Shown: one piece after another, positions 1-10,835 of the stretch | Position numbering within the stretch: position 1 is the stretch's first letter | How the letters are laid out: each line of letters starts with the position of its first letter | Source of the DNA: Pararge aegeria | Taxonomy: Eukaryota > Arthropoda > Insecta > Lepidoptera > Nymphalidae | Reading direction: 5' to 3' | NCBI RefSeq assembly: GCF_905163445.1 | Contig: NC_053191.1 | Span: 16,864,001 to 16,928,000 of the forward strand | DNA length: 64,000 bases | Translations under genes and position numbers: made by a program | The notes under the pieces: generated by a model | Seen by the model: the letters and a program-made list of their open reading frames with translations, nothing else | What the model was told of the DNA's origin: nothing | Database searches by the model: none

Positions 1-264
1 AGGTTACTATACATTTGATGAATTCCTCAATGACAAGGTAGAATGGAAGCAGCCAGCCTCGCTCTCATATCCCGCAAGATAGCAAAATGATTGTAAATGT
101 TGATGTTGGAAAAGAGCAACTACTGAGTTTCTTGCCGGCTCTTCTCGGTAGAATCTGCTTTCCGAACCGGTGGTAGAGTCACACAAACATGCATACTTGA
201 CGTTTCAAAAGTGCTTATAAAGTAGGCCTACTTGAAATAAATGAATTTGAATTTGAATTTGAAT
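1..264 (+). repeat. 3' end of a non-LTR-type interspersed repeat (family T1)
   Basis: This copy runs from TTACTATACATTTGATGAAT through TTCTTGCCGGCT, GAACCGGTGGTAGAGTC and CTTGACGTTTCAAAAGTGCT to a tail of CTTGAAATAAATGAATTTG repeats. The same text recurs at 5790, 13155, 16655, 25375 (reverse), 29735, 49680, 54620 and 54980 (reverse). The constant 3' end with a simple TTTGAAT tail and variable 5' truncation suggests a LINE tail or a SINE mobilised by one. I cannot see a coding part, so the family is not named. Confidence 0.75.
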
Positions 265-419
265 ATAAGATAAAAACCTTCCTTAAGTAAGGCTACAAAA
301 CACAAGACTTATTTCTAATTCACATATTATAGTTCCTGAGATTAGCACGTTGTAATATCTGTTTTATGACAATTCTTAGAGTAGGTATGTATATTTCTTA
401 TCAATTAATATGTTTCCAG

Positions 420-543
420 CAACCTGCTCAAATCCTTTCGTGGCTAAAGCAAAACCAATGATTTCGCTATTTAGCGAAGTGTTATTAGTACCAAGAACAG
501 ATTACGCGAGTTTGCAAGGATTCTTATATGAGAAATTTCAAAG
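420..543 (+). CDS. Unidentified gene, exon n-3
   Basis: The acceptor is ttccag at 414-419 and the donor gtatgt follows 543. The frame opens with two carried bases, then 40 codons starting TCSNPFVAK and ending LYEKFQ, then AG carried to the next exon. The other two forward frames have stops inside the exon. Confidence 0.65.
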
Positions 544-3500
544 GTATGTCCTATCTATACGTATGTTTAAAAGATGGTAACGAAAGGAAACGTTTCTTGT
601 GACTGAGAACGCTACATTTAGAAGTACTGGAAAATCCGAGCGATTTAATAACAATAATAATGCCCGTTTTCGCAAAAAACCCGAGCTAAAGAACTGTAGT
701 CAAATATGAGCAGTAACCCAATGCAAATAAGATCCATTTTACTTCGATGTTCAAGTGTTTCCATACTCAAAAAGTCAATTGCGAGCTAGCAAATCTTGTA
801 TGTATACAATATATGTAAATATTTATTGTACACCACAGAAACTTATAATTATGACGTAAAAATAATAAACTTAAATCTATTGTTTTATCTGTTCCACGTA
901 GAATACGTAGCATGCCGCGCGACTACTGCGTATCGCCACTGGCTAAAGTATTGCAGGGATACGGCTTCGGAATGATAATGGAACTATTCGAGAAAGTCAT
1001 GACTGCCGATCGGATCGTGAGGTAACCTAATCCCGCGGGAACGGTTTGCTTTCCCAGCATAATATAGTATCCTATAGCCAGTGGCGTGCATAGAGGTTAT
1101 GCACAGGGTATGCAGATGATATAAAATGAAGGAAATCTTTAGTTAGAGTTAAAAATACTTAAGGGTAGACTTTTTATAACTCTTACAATGCCTATCCTTA
1201 AGTTTTCTATAACTCGTACCGCAAATTTCCTTCATCTTATATCATCTGCATACCCTGTGCATACCCTCTATGCACGCCACTGCCTATAGGCTATAATCGT
1301 GTCCACATTTAGAGATAGCTTGCATTGTAACCACGATTTGCGGAATTACGCTAGAATTAATTTTTTTATCCCGCAAGAACGTTAACTGGCTGATTTTCCG
1401 GGACAAAAGTGTCCTTTGTCCTACATACCTACGATGTGCCGAATTTTATCAAGATCCTGCAGTGGTTGAACCGAACGTAGTTAAAGAACAAATTAGTTAG
1501 AATTAATATCTAAATAATGTATCTAATGTACTACTAGCGCCATCTCTTGTGTTCTTGTATAGTTGTGTATCTATCCGGCTGCTGTTCATCGTCACCATCA
1601 TCATATCAAGCGATAGACGTCCACTTCTGGACATAGGCATTTTGTAGGTAGTTCCAAATTCCACGGTTCTGTGCCGCTTGGATCCAGCCGCTACCTGCGA
1701 TGCGATTTATGTTGTCTGTCCACCTCGTTTGGGGTCGACCAATGCTGCGCTTGCCAATGCGGGGCTGCCATTCCCATCGCCATCTAGCCCCAAAGTAAGC
1801 GTAGCTTGTTATGGGTGCTAAGATTACTGATGAACATTTTTATGTATAATATACATAAATACTTACAGTATACTGATAAACATCCAGACTGAAAAACTTT
1901 CATGTTCATCACACAAACATGCTCCAGTTGTTGGAACCCACGGCCATGGACTCAGAAAGCAGGGTCGCTGCCCACTGCGCCAGTCGGCCGTCCATTCCTC
2001 TAAAATCATAGGTTAGGTACCTACTAATATTATAAATGCGAAAGTTTGTATGTTTGCTTATTTGTCCTTAACGCCCTAACTAAGCAATCAACTTGATTCC
2101 TAATAGACATATAGATAACTTTAGAGGACGGAGAGTAACATAAGCTACTTTTTATCCCAGGAAAAATATAAATAGAAATTGATAATATCTCAATTTTCTA
2201 TATAAAATCATAGGAGGTCTAATTGATTGCCCCATGCTGCTATCTAAGTTTGATTTATCATGCCGATTAAAACTTCCTATTCGCCCCAATCGTAAACTAA
2301 CCTTGTTTTCGCCGCCCTTTTTCCATAAAAAATACACATGCAACTGTTACGTTTCTCGTGCTGTGAAACTACATATATAATGATGAATTTTTTGACGTGG
2401 ATCTGTTTTCTAGCTCCTTAAAGAAAATTAAAAATGCATCTTTTAAAAAATACTTCTGATGTACCATTATACTTTATCTTTATATTCAACGATAACTTTT
2501 TTTTTTCTTGTTGTTTTTAATTCATTATGTACCTATTCTTTTCTTTCCCACCACTTATTGCCTTACTGCTCTGCTCAATGCTTTTAAAATTTTCTAATAT
2601 TGTAAATTAACTGTACTTTTTCGGCTATGTCTATGTTATAAGATTTTTATTATATATGTATTAAGTTACTTCCATATAATGACTGTTTTTGCCAAAATAA
2701 AAAAAAAAATAAAAAAAATCTCTGGTCTAGTGGGAGGTTTTCCGGTTCCATCGACAAAGCGATTTCGGTGTGATGTTGCGTTGAAATCGATTAGGGGCAT
2801 GGCCTTAATATAACTGCCATCAGTGGCCTGAATACAGATGGGCTTAGTGTATACACTAAGCGAGCAGATGATATGAACGAAAAAATATTACAAAAGTACA
2901 ATTGTATTGTAAAAGTTATAGAAAGTCTACACCTAAGTTTTCATAACTTTTAAGTGAGATTTTCTTTATAAGTATACTAGCTGTTGCCCACGACTTCGTA
3001 TGCGTTTGATTTTGTTTCTTGATGTGGCATTAAGTTTAGTTGTATGCCACGTCATGTTGTTGTAAAAAAAATTAAAGTATTCAGTATCGCTAAGCTAAGT
3101 TAAACGAGGGGTTTGCTGCTGTTCGCTGAGGAGTTCTGTCCTCTATGTCCAACCACATTCATCCGATCTACACAAAGTTTGCGCAAAATTAAACACATAT
3201 TATAACCTCTATAGTACAAAAATAATTATTTCAATCGGTTATAATTTTTCGGAGTTATGGTGTAAAATCGTCAAAAACTTTCATCCCCTGTCCCAAAGGA
3301 ACGAGCTTAATGGCGGGATAAAAAGTATTCTATATTACTTATAACAAACAAACTTACATTGACATTTATAATATTAGTGGGGATTTTCTGCATACTCTGT
3401 GTATACCCTCTATGCACGCCACTGAATCCCATACCCCTAACAGGCGAACCCTTACCACCAGGTGAGATTGTGGTCAAGAATTAAAAAAACCTTCATTTCG

Positions 3501-4519
3501 ACGTGGATCTTATCCACGGGCCACGTTCTCATAACGGTATATGATATTTCTAGATTAAACGTAAACCCTCTGTCGCAAATGGAGTTTCTCGAGCCGTTGC
3601 TGGAATCCGGAACTGAAGCTATGACTTTGCAGGTATTTGTTTTTTATTGATGACTTATTTTGAAAAACTGCCTTACGATTATTGGTAAAAAATCTTAATT
3701 TTGAAGAAGATAAGGTTTTATTGTTATGAATTGCATATTATATTTTTAAAAATATTTTCCGCAAAACCCCTCGCTGGTTGTCGTGAAATTATAGGCAAAT
3801 TAGAGCATCTGCATTTGTAAGCCTATATTCCATAGCTAACGAACTAATATTAGAATTACTTACTAAAAACCAGTAGTAACAATATACAAGCGATAAGGCC
3901 GCCTTTTGTATTCTGCTTCTGTCTTTGTATTTCTATTGTTTGAATTTTTCCTAACTTCATTGTGGTGCACAAATAAAGAGTTAAATAAATAATAATAAAT
4001 AAATAGTAACATTAAATCAATGCTCAAAACACTTTATTACCAAGGTACTAATTCCAGAGAAACTGTCACGCATTATGACGCTTCGAATAGGTACAATATG
4101 TAAGCTGTCATTTGTTTAACCTGCAAATTGTGTTAATCTAAGCACAATAATACTTGTTCTTAGGTGTTATTAACAAAGATCAGTTGTTAAAAAAGATCTA
4201 GAATTGTCACTAAGTAGATTGATCGAGAATATTGAACACTAAAACATGACTTTATGCCTTACAATCAAATAAGACATGATTTTTAAATACTGAAGTCATC
4301 GCTGCACGGTGATATACCATTGCCTTTATTTCTTATGGAAAAAAAATGTCGCTAGGTTGTTATTTTTTTTTATTTCAGGAATATCAAGAATATACAGACT
4401 TCTTCATCAAAAACTCCCCGTTGAGAAAGGCGAGAGAGGAATACAATATGATCAACTTGAAAAGGGCTGCCGTATACGAGAAACTAGCTAAGGATGAAGA
4501 AAAGAATGAAAATACCTGA
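420..4519 (+). CDS. 3' end of an unidentified gene (four terminal coding exons)
   Basis: The exons are 420-543, 902-1021, 3554-3632 and 4379-4519. Each is bounded by AG/GT, and the phases join without a break (2-nt, 2-nt and 0-nt carry-over). They give about 154 residues ending in TGA at 4517-4519, followed by AATAAA at 4559. The first exon begins with the last two bases of a codon, so the gene continues upstream of the window. The protein end is soluble, with no membrane span. It contains LFSEVLLVPRTDYASLQGF, VLQGYGFGMIMELFEK and a charged, helical C-terminus rich in Lys and Glu (KLAKDEEKNENT). I do not recognise the family and assign no function. The introns are built largely of mobile elements. 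Gene reality is supported by phase agreement and codon-like text, not by homology. Confidence 0.7.
655..802 (-). repeat. Fragment of palindromic MITE family M2
   Basis: The text TAAGATCCATTTTACTTCGA and TTGCGAGCTAGCAAATCTTG matches the right half of the complete element at 56841-57136. Only one arm remains. Confidence 0.5.
902..1021 (+). CDS. Unidentified gene, exon n-2
   Basis: It continues as RIRSMPRDYC to TADRIV with donor gtaacc. A second in-frame acceptor (cgtag at 906-910) lies 9 bases downstream. Using it would drop three residues (R-I-R) without shifting the frame, so the exact start is uncertain. Confidence 0.65.
1079..1282. mobile_element. Foldback hAT-type MITE with 8-bp target duplication (family M1)
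   Basis: The two ends are inverted repeats of about 58 bp starting CAGTGGCGTGCATAGAGG and differing at a few positions. The element is 204 bp and has no coding capacity. It is flanked by cctatagc (1071-1078) and cctatagg (1283-1290), a 7/8-matching 8-bp target duplication. CAGTGGCG-type termini with 8-bp duplications are typical of the hAT superfamily. It lies in an intron of the unidentified gene. Confidence 0.85.
1606..1776 (-). pseudogene. C-terminus of an RTE-type endonuclease/reverse transcriptase
   Basis: On the minus strand this reads RIGKRSIGRPQTRWTDNI, AGSGWIQAAQNRG and YVQKWTSIA before a stop. This matches the conserved end of RTE-clade LINE ORF2 (GRP.TRW.DDI ... WIQAAQ ... QQWTS). 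It is a 5'-truncated fragment with no catalytic domain. Confidence 0.8.
1780..1993 (-). repeat. tRNA-headed SINE, family A (reverse)
   Basis: Reading the minus strand, the head GGCCGACTGGCGCAGTGGGC contains an A-box-like start, followed by a B-box-like GTGGGTTCC. It then has the body TTTGTGTGATGAACATG, TATACTGTAAGTATTTATG and GGGGCTAGATGGCGATG. Other copies are at 16127, 33018, 54527 and 56272. It resembles the butterfly SINEs called Metulj, but I cannot confirm that name without a library. Confidence 0.8.
2015..2175 (+). mobile_element. 5' part of a Helitron-like lepidopteran element
   Basis: It starts CTACTAATATTATAAATGCG, then AAGTTTGTATGTTTG and CTACTTTTTATCCCAGG. This is the characteristic start of a very common non-autonomous lepidopteran repeat that I take to be Helitron-like. 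The 3' end (GTCGCGGGCAACAGCTAGT) is missing. Confidence 0.55.
2976..3385 (-). mobile_element. Helitron-like lepidopteran element (reverse, near full length)
   Basis: The plus strand begins ACTAGCTGTTGCCCACGACT and ends ACATTTATAATATTAGTGG, so the element is reversed with its CTAGT 3' end on the left. The middle shares GGTTATAA..TTCGGAGTTATGG and ATTTTACACCATAACTC text with the copy at 20982-21747. The 3' CTAGT end suggests a Helitron; no RepHel protein is present. Confidence 0.6.
3387..3424. repeat. Right-end fragment of MITE family M1
   Basis: CTGCATACTCTGTGTATACC then CTATGCACGCCACTG matches the right arm of the element at 1079-1282. Confidence 0.6.
3445..3487 (+). repeat. 3' tail of SINE family C
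   Basis: CTTACCACCAGGTGAGATTG followed by TGGTCAAG and an A-rich run is the 3' end of the lepidopteran SINE whose body appears reversed at 24900-25090. It sits 67 bases upstream of an exon. Confidence 0.55.
3554..3632 (+). CDS. Unidentified gene, exon n-1
   Basis: It begins after atttctag and ends at donor gtattt. It reads RLNVNPLSQMEF to TEAMTLQ and joins exon n-2 in phase. An ATG-started ORF from 3462 runs through it, but its 5' part is SINE tail and intron, so the exon start is set by the splice acceptor. Confidence 0.65.
3890..3990 (+). repeat. LINE 3' tail (family T2)
   Basis: GATAAGGCCGCCTTTTGTAT, TTTGTATTTCTATTG and TTGTGGTGCACAAATAAAG form the 3' end of a common LINE. Related tails are at 40410-40500 and, reversed, at 19360-19500 and 41580-41720. 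Confidence 0.6.
4379..4519 (+). CDS. Unidentified gene, last exon
   Basis: The acceptor is tttatttcag. The exon has 46 codons from EYQEYTDFFIK to the stop TGA at 4517-4519. It is strongly charged and likely helical. A poly(A) signal lies 40 bases after the stop. Confidence 0.7.
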   Translation, partial: EYQEYTDFFIKNSPLRKAREEYNMINLKRAAVYEKLAKDEEKNENT

Positions 4520-4558
4520 AAATTCCAGGGTAACACAGCAATGTAATGGAGGAAAATT

Positions 4559-4564
4559 AATAAA
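4559..4564 (+). terminator. Poly(A) signal of the unidentified gene
   Basis: AATAAATAAATA lies 40 bases after the TGA stop. It is the only canonical signal near the stop. Confidence 0.6.
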
Positions 4565-4609
4565 TAAATATTGTGAAGTCAAAAATTCTGCTGAAATATG
4601 CCCATACAA

Positions 4610-4740
4610 AATATAAGATAGCCAGTAAGTGGCCTCCTTCGCATGGGGAATGAGTTCGATTCCCGGCGTGGACTTACTTTCGACTGCAATATGCGTTTTT
4701 TTATACAATAAAATATAGCTTTAACGCTTTTTTTAATAAT
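4610..4740 (+). repeat. tRNA-like SINE head fragment
   Basis: GATAGCCAGTAAGTGG gives a weak A box and GAGTTCGATTCCCGGC a good B box. The text then continues into A/T-rich sequence. It is not a tRNA gene because no acceptor or anticodon arms pair. Confidence 0.45.
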
Positions 4741-5455
4741 TGATGGACCATGCATATATCCCACCTGATAGTAAGTGGAAATAAGTAAGTGGAATAACGG
4801 CAGTTTCAGTAAAATGGGAAATGTATTGAGGATTTTTGTAAACAGTTTCCCGCAACTTCGGCCGCGTCCATCATGGGATTCTTAAAACCCCACAGGAACC
4901 CTTTATCTTCCCGGGATAAATTTTCAACTCTGGAACACACCCCATTCTAACCCTCAAACTATGAACTCACGAGCGTAGCGGAGGGAGGAACTATCTCCTA
5001 CGAGGATGCTTTCCATCTCATTTAACAATCTACTATTACATACTACATTTAGTCTGTTTTTAACCTTGGAATAATCCATGGTTCCGATTTGTGATCAAGC
5101 TTGTTACTCTATAAGATAAATTTAGAGCATCTAACTACTTCGAAGACACTGAATATGTACCCATTATTATAAAACTATATATTAATTCATTATTTAATCT
5201 TCCGTTAAGTTTCCCAAGGTTGGACGGGTAAAAAATAACTAATTTCATAGAACATCATGTGGTCCGCTGAGCTGAACTGAAATCAAGGATGGCGATTACA
5301 TTCATTCTAATTCATCTACACTCCATTTTTTTTAAATGTCTTATTATTTAAGTAATCAAAACATTTTAGTCTAAAGATCTTTCAGAAAATATTAAGAACT
5401 AATAAAATCATACGTACAACGGACATAACTTAATGACATCTGCATCATCATCACA
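4741..5455. other. Non-coding stretch, nothing recognised
   Basis: No ORF with coding character and no repeat that I can place. A short CGCAACTTCGGCCGCGTCCAT motif at about 4853 recalls Helitron-like ends but is not resolvable. Confidence 0.5.
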
Positions 5456-5671
5456 TCAACCGATAGACGTCCACTGCTGGACATAGTTCCAAGTTCCACG
5501 GTTCTGAGCCGCTTGGATCCAGCGGCTACCTGCGACGCGCTTAATGTCGTCTGTCCACCTCGTTGAGGGCCGACCAACGCTGCGCTTACCAGTTCGGGGC
5601 TGACATTCCAGCACCTTGGGAATGGATTCCACCACCATCTGCATACCGTTTGCGAAAGGTGCAGAAGTCAT
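5456..5671 (-). pseudogene. C-terminus of an RTE-type endonuclease/reverse transcriptase
   Basis: This 71-codon open fragment includes GKRSVGRPSTRWTDDIKRVAG, WIQAAQNRGTWNYVQQWTS and a stop. It is a second, slightly different copy of the fragment at 1606-1776 and has the same RTE-clade LINE ending. It is truncated at the 5' end, so no reverse transcriptase motifs are present. Confidence 0.8.
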
Positions 5672-5735
5672 TTGTGGAATTGAGTACTAACTTTTATAAT
5701 ATGATTCCCAACGCAATTTTGGACCTGCCAATGCA

Positions 5736-5772
5736 TAAGTTTTAACAATGTTGAACACATTGTTAAAACTTA
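5736..5772. repeat. Perfect 16-bp hairpin
   Basis: Arms 5736-5751 and 5757-5772 (TAAGTTTTAACAATGT) are exact inverted copies around a 5-base loop (TGAAC). It lies just upstream of a T1 repeat. Confidence 0.75.
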
Positions 5773-5789
5773 CACACAACACATTTAAT

Positions 5790-6027
5790 GATTCCAAGTT
5801 ACTATACAATTGATGAATTTCTTAACGTCAAGGCTGCTGGGAAGCAAAGATTGTAAATTATTAAATGATGTTGAAAAAGAGCAATCTGCTAAGTTTCTTA
5901 CCGGCTTTTCTCGGAGGAAACTGCCTTCCGAACTGGTGGCAGAGTCACTACAAACAGACTGACTTGACGTTTAAAAAGTGCTTATAAACTGGGCCTACTT
6001 GAAATAAATGAATTTTGAATTTCAATA
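5790..6027 (+). repeat. Family T1 repeat
   Basis: Contains TTACTATACAATTGATGAAT, TTTCTTACCGGCTTTTCTCG, AGAGTCACTACAAACAGACT and CTTGAAATAAATGAATTTTG. It is co-linear with the copy at 1-264. Confidence 0.75.
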
Positions 6028-6347
6028 TCCAGGTCTATATTAAAAAAAAGTGGCTGTAGTGTATAGGTAGTAAACAGAGGTTGTGGTAGAAAAGAGGCAA
6101 TTGCCAACTGTCAACTGTCACCTGGGCGTCCAAGGTTGGGTAACAAAGCGTGCTGGGGTGCTTAGGTATAGCTAGCAAGACGGTGGAATATCAGTGTTAT
6201 TATTTATTACTAGTATTTTACGGCGATAACGCCGAAATACTTATACAGTGTTTTTTCACGCTCTGGCATTTGAAGGGTCTGCCATTCAACTGTAAGTTGA
6301 GTAGCAGCATAAGGGTTTATAGAGCATAATTGATATATATTAATGAA

Positions 6348-6955
6348 CTAGCTGACCCGCGCAACGTCGTCTGCACCGAATCGGTTATTAGAGGTTTTAA
6401 TATCTTAAAAAAACCTAGAAACGAATTGCAGCGCTAACTGCTTTATTTCCAAACAATGTTATTCGCGGCCGGGCGGCCCGCTGCATTTTTCTTGCTTTTT
6501 GCGTTTCTATACCCGTCGCAACTTCTAAGCGATAGGTTCAATTTAAATAATTTATCAAAATTAATATTTATAAAACTATTTATTTCGATAAGAATTAATA
6601 TCATGATAGGAATGTCAACATCTTACAATTATACCAGTGTTTTGAAAGAAAAATTATAAAAATTGTAGTTATTGTGACTTAACCATAACAGTTAGAAATA
6701 TAGCCTCGCGGATTCTTTCATAGATAATCACGGTTACTTTAAACATATGTATGTATGATCAATCATTTTCGCGGCGTACGTAAACTCTAAACTCTAAGTC
6801 GGAATTACATCTTTAGAAAACATCGTTATATTTCAGCCAATTTACAGAAAACCATAGAAAAATATACACTAAAACCATCCATCTATACTTAGATCCATCC
6901 ATCCATACATCCATCCTCAGAAACTTTCGCATTTATAATATCAGCAAGATGGTAC
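6348..6955 (-). mobile_element. Degraded Helitron-like element (reverse)
   Basis: It begins ACTAGCTGACCCGCGCAACG TCGTCTGC on the left and ends AAACTTTCGCATTTATAATA on the right, the two reversed ends of the Helitron-like family. The interior has diverged. Confidence 0.4.
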
Positions 6956-7084
6956 ACATGTATTCGATCGTTGTACCATATGCCTTGCGACTTGCTAGTA
7001 TCTGTGAAGAGTTGCGTTCCTTTATCTTCGACAATATTTATTTATCAGATCTTCATTAAAATTAGACGATACATGCTTGTTAGT

Positions 7085-7320
7085 ATTACACTTTCAAATA
7101 AAGAAAAGATATTAAAGTCGGTTCAAATTTAACGGAGCTATGAAGTAAAATTCATAAAAACTTTCATTCCACTTCCCGAAGGCAACTTTCTGTTTACTGG
7201 GATAAAAAGTAGCTTATATACCCGAAATATCAGCTACCACTATACCAAATTGTAGTTAAATCCGTTCAGTAGTTTTCACGTGATGCCCGGACAGACAGAC
7301 AGACAAAAATTAAATAAAAA
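7085..7320 (+). mobile_element. Degraded internal part of a Helitron-like element
   Basis: Has AAAACTTTCATTCCACTTCC, GGGATAAAAAGTAGCTTATA, CCGTTCAGTAGTTTTCACG and a CAGACAGACAGACA run. This wording is typical of the lepidopteran repeat. Neither end is clear. Confidence 0.4.
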
Positions 7321-8888
7321 TCTGTTTTGGACTCAGTATCGATTATAAAGCATCCCCCGATCAAAGTTTTCAAAATATATTAAATGTACAGAAATCAAAT
7401 ACAAGGAAATATGAGTATTCCAAAAATACTGGTGTCAAATAAGTGACAAAACAATGCATTTAACTATAATACTTTTATTACTAAGGCTCCCAGAGACCAA
7501 AACGACGCAAAAATGCCCACATGGCAAATGTGCCTTAAGCAAGGAAATTGCTATAAGTAGTGTTTTTTTTTTAAATTATTGGTAGAGAAGCTTTTAGTGT
7601 AACTATATCATATGTTCACTGTTAAAAAGTCTTAAATCAAAGTGCAATTATAGGGGTGATTCCTCGAAACACATTTTAAACATGATTTTCACTGAAGAAC
7701 ACATCAAAATAATCTCCAATTTCAAAGTAATGTAATATTATTCAAAGTATTATTATGTATTATGTATTATGTTGTTCCATTACATAAGCCATATTATGTA
7801 ATTAAACAACATAATAAGGCTACTACATAAATTAAATTGAACAAAATTGAAGGCTGTAGATAACTGTCAAATCTAATTAAAATGGCGCTTCCCAATGTCA
7901 GTTCTTGATAAACTTAACTACTGACAATTTATTAATAATCGCAATATAAATATATAAAAAATATAATCGTATAGCTTTTACCGAAATTCCAAAATTCGAT
8001 ACATTGTATTTCTATATTTAAATCATAAAATCATGAATAGGTATTGTTGCAAAAAGCTTTTATAATAGTTGTTTATATACAGCATCATACTAAAACCGTA
8101 AATCTAGCTAATAAGAAAAACTACGGGGTCGCCAATACCTACGTAAAATGATTTGAAATAAATAGTCTGCGTTATGCGACAACCCTTGCATTAAATAAGA
8201 CACGTAAGTACATTTTGAACACATCTTATTTAAACAATAAAAGTTTATGCAACTGAGTACAATGAACAATAATTGTTTAATAATATTCCATGACGTTTAT
8301 CTTATAAAATCGTTATAATTTATGCAACGCTACACCTTGCGAGAGTATACAAATGTAATATTCAACATTTTTATCGCGTCCCCTTGCCAGTTGGTCTTAG
8401 GTGGTGCTTATCTGAGGTGCTAATAAATATTTATAAAAAAAAAATATATTTGAAAGTGTACACGAACCCCAGAAACCAACAAATAGTTAAAAGGTTCTTT
8501 ATAGAGTAAACAAAGATTACTTTTTTTTAGTAAAAAAAGCGTTAAATGATTTCAGATACGCTGAAACATATGTGTTACAGTTAATGCGTTATGTGTGTCT
8601 ATACTTAACTATAGAGAATTAAAGTAATCTTTTATCTACCTTTACCGACGATATATCATCACAACAAATTCAGACCCTTTTCTAAAAAAAACCTGTTTTA
8701 ATATGAAATACGTTCAGAATATGGAACATGGGGAAAGGATTATATTTGTTGGACGTCTATACAAAAGTTTAAGAGATAAATCCATCAAGAAATATTGGAC
8801 TAGAAGAAGTCTGAGGGAAGCAGAATTGCGAAGATCATTTAAAGGATGTTATAATGTAAATTCGTAAGTTTTTTTTTAATACTTAGTA
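7321..8888. other. AT-rich non-coding stretch
   Basis: No coding signal. An imperfect palindromic patch built of TATTATGTA words lies at about 7741-7830. No other feature is recognised. Confidence 0.5.
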
Positions 8889-9070
8889 CTTATTGAACCA
8901 CCAAGGAGGTGACACACGTGGTGTGGCTCACCTGAAGACAAAAACCATGGCCTATAAACAGAACACTTCGCAGGGCATGCACGAAACACCCCTTGCAACG
9001 TGCCGCCTTGTGTCCAACGACTGCTGGTTGAAAACCATGAGGCGTTGGTGTTAAACCATCATCTGAGGTA
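8889..9070 (+). repeat. Interspersed repeat fragment
   Basis: CATGGCCTATAAACAGAACA, CTTCGCAGGGCATGCA and GTGTCCAACGACTGC with GAGGCGTTGGTG match text at 53130-53240 and 55146-55310 (ACTTCGCAGGGCATGCA, GGCGTAG). It is a common degraded repeat of unknown class. Confidence 0.45.
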
Positions 9071-10494
9071 AATTAGTAAGTCAGTAACTCTGAGGAAAGT
9101 TAGTAAGTTAGCAAGAATACACAAAGGTTATAGATTATTTAACATAGCACTTTAACCCTTACGAGCTGAGTAAACGAAGCAATCACACAGGAGAGCGATG
9201 CGACGACGCTGCGGGGTAGGTTGTAGCGGTAGAAAGTTTATATGGGAAACTTATCAGTCGAAATCGATAGCTAGTTATAACTCAAGCATAATAAATGAAC
9301 AAAAATGTGTAAACGGTACAAAGCCTGCATAAATTACAAAAGATTAAGTCACCAACTACTGTGCAGAGCAAATTATCATATTGAATCATAATGTATACCT
9401 ACCTACCTATAGCATTATTTCTATGATAACGTAAAACTGATAAAAATGCGCTGTGCTTATTTATGTTTACGACGGGCCTGGCAGTCTGACGCCACCGACC
9501 ATAGAGGACGCGCGTTCTAATTTTAAAATATTTAAAAGACGACATTTCGCGCGGGAATTTGTCCTCAAAATTTGGTGAAGTGACCAGTGCTAAAAAAGGT
9601 GTATTGTCATAAAGTTTCAATAGTGCGCGACAAGTTTTGATATATTTTTAAAAGGTTTTTTATCTATATTTAAAAAAATACTCCTTGTTGTTTCATAATT
9701 TATTGCAGTTTAATTACTTATCCGATTTTATCATAAAGTAGGTATATTATTGCTTTTTCATGGAACAGGCTTATAAATGTATACAACTTTTTTTTTGTTT
9801 ACGGGGGGGAAATCTTCTTCAAGGTTACCCGACCACTGCAAGATCGGGTTATATGGGATTTTACCCTAAAACTGAAACCTCTTCGGTGGCCATCCTCGGC
9901 ACCTACTAGTTTTATATCTCGATTTCGTCCGGGTTGGCTCCGTCATTTTTTCATAGATACCGCAGTCTATTTCTCGGACTGAAAAGTATCGTATAAACCC
10001 TATTCCCCCAGTCCCCCAGGGAAAAAATTTCATTTGATTAGTTTGAAAACTAAAAAGCAACAGAGTAGAGAAACAGAATAGAGCACAGTTGTTTTTGATT
10101 TGTCCCTTTCCAAACAAGCAAAGACCAGTGTCTATACAGCCTATTTAGACTTCTTATAATTTAAACATGAATTTATTATACAATATTTAGATTAGCAAAA
10201 ATATCTATAACCGAATTTTTTAGCAATAATCGAGTGAAATAAACTAGCTGTTTGAAAGATTCGAAGTGTTCCAATTATTTGTTTTTTTTTATGCCAGGTT
10301 AATCCCACACGGATAAAATCGCGGGGAACCGCTAGCAAAAATTCATAATAGTACCTACCAAAGTAATTTAGATATGTGTTAGCAAGTAGATCAGGCAGAT
10401 ATAGTACTTACTTAAGCACTTATTAAAAACTTCTCTTTCTCACATACAATATTAATTGGTGAAAATCTAAAGCTAATGAAACACTCGCAAAAGA
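9071..10494. other. Non-coding stretch, nothing recognised
   Basis: Only short ORFs without recognisable domains. GC content rises at 9830-10030, but I could not assign this to any family. Confidence 0.45.
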
Positions 10495-10680
10495 AATGCA
10501 ACTGTGGACCTTCTTGCCGGCTTCTTCACAGTAGAATCTGTGCTTATTTCAAAATGATAAACTGGATGTCTGGATAAAGTCACAATAAACAATGACTTTT
10601 GTTATGACTATACTCAGTATCAAAAGAACCTATAAAAAGCCCTATGTGCAATAAAAAATATTTGCATAGTATTTAGTACT
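10495..10680 (+). repeat. Diverged T1-like tail
   Basis: ACCTTCTTGCCGGCTTCTTC, ACAGTAGAATCTG and ATGACTTTTGTTATGAC recall the T1 family, but it has diverged strongly and ends in an A-rich run. Confidence 0.4.
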
Positions 10681-10784
10681 TTCGAGATTAACGCTTTCAC
10701 AGCCTAGACGTGGTGACAGGTTGATTTTCCTTTACAGGTACTTAAGTACTATGCTTAATATTGTGGTTAAAGTGGCGCTGGCAG

Positions 10785-10835
10785 GCACCGGCGTGCACTT
10801 CATACATTCATACAAGCACTGCCTATCCTAATTCT
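10785..10835 (-). repeat. End fragment of MITE family M1
   Basis: CCGGCGTGCACTTCATACAT followed by ACAAGCACTGCCTATCC is the reverse of the right end of the element at 13598-13734. Confidence 0.5.

Noticed and set aside
3462..3553. 5' part of a 62-codon ORF
   Set aside because: It is SINE tail and intron; the exon starts at the acceptor before 3554.
5392..5577. Second minus-strand ORF overlapping the RTE fragment
   Set aside because: Shadow frame of the LINE C-terminus at 5456-5671.
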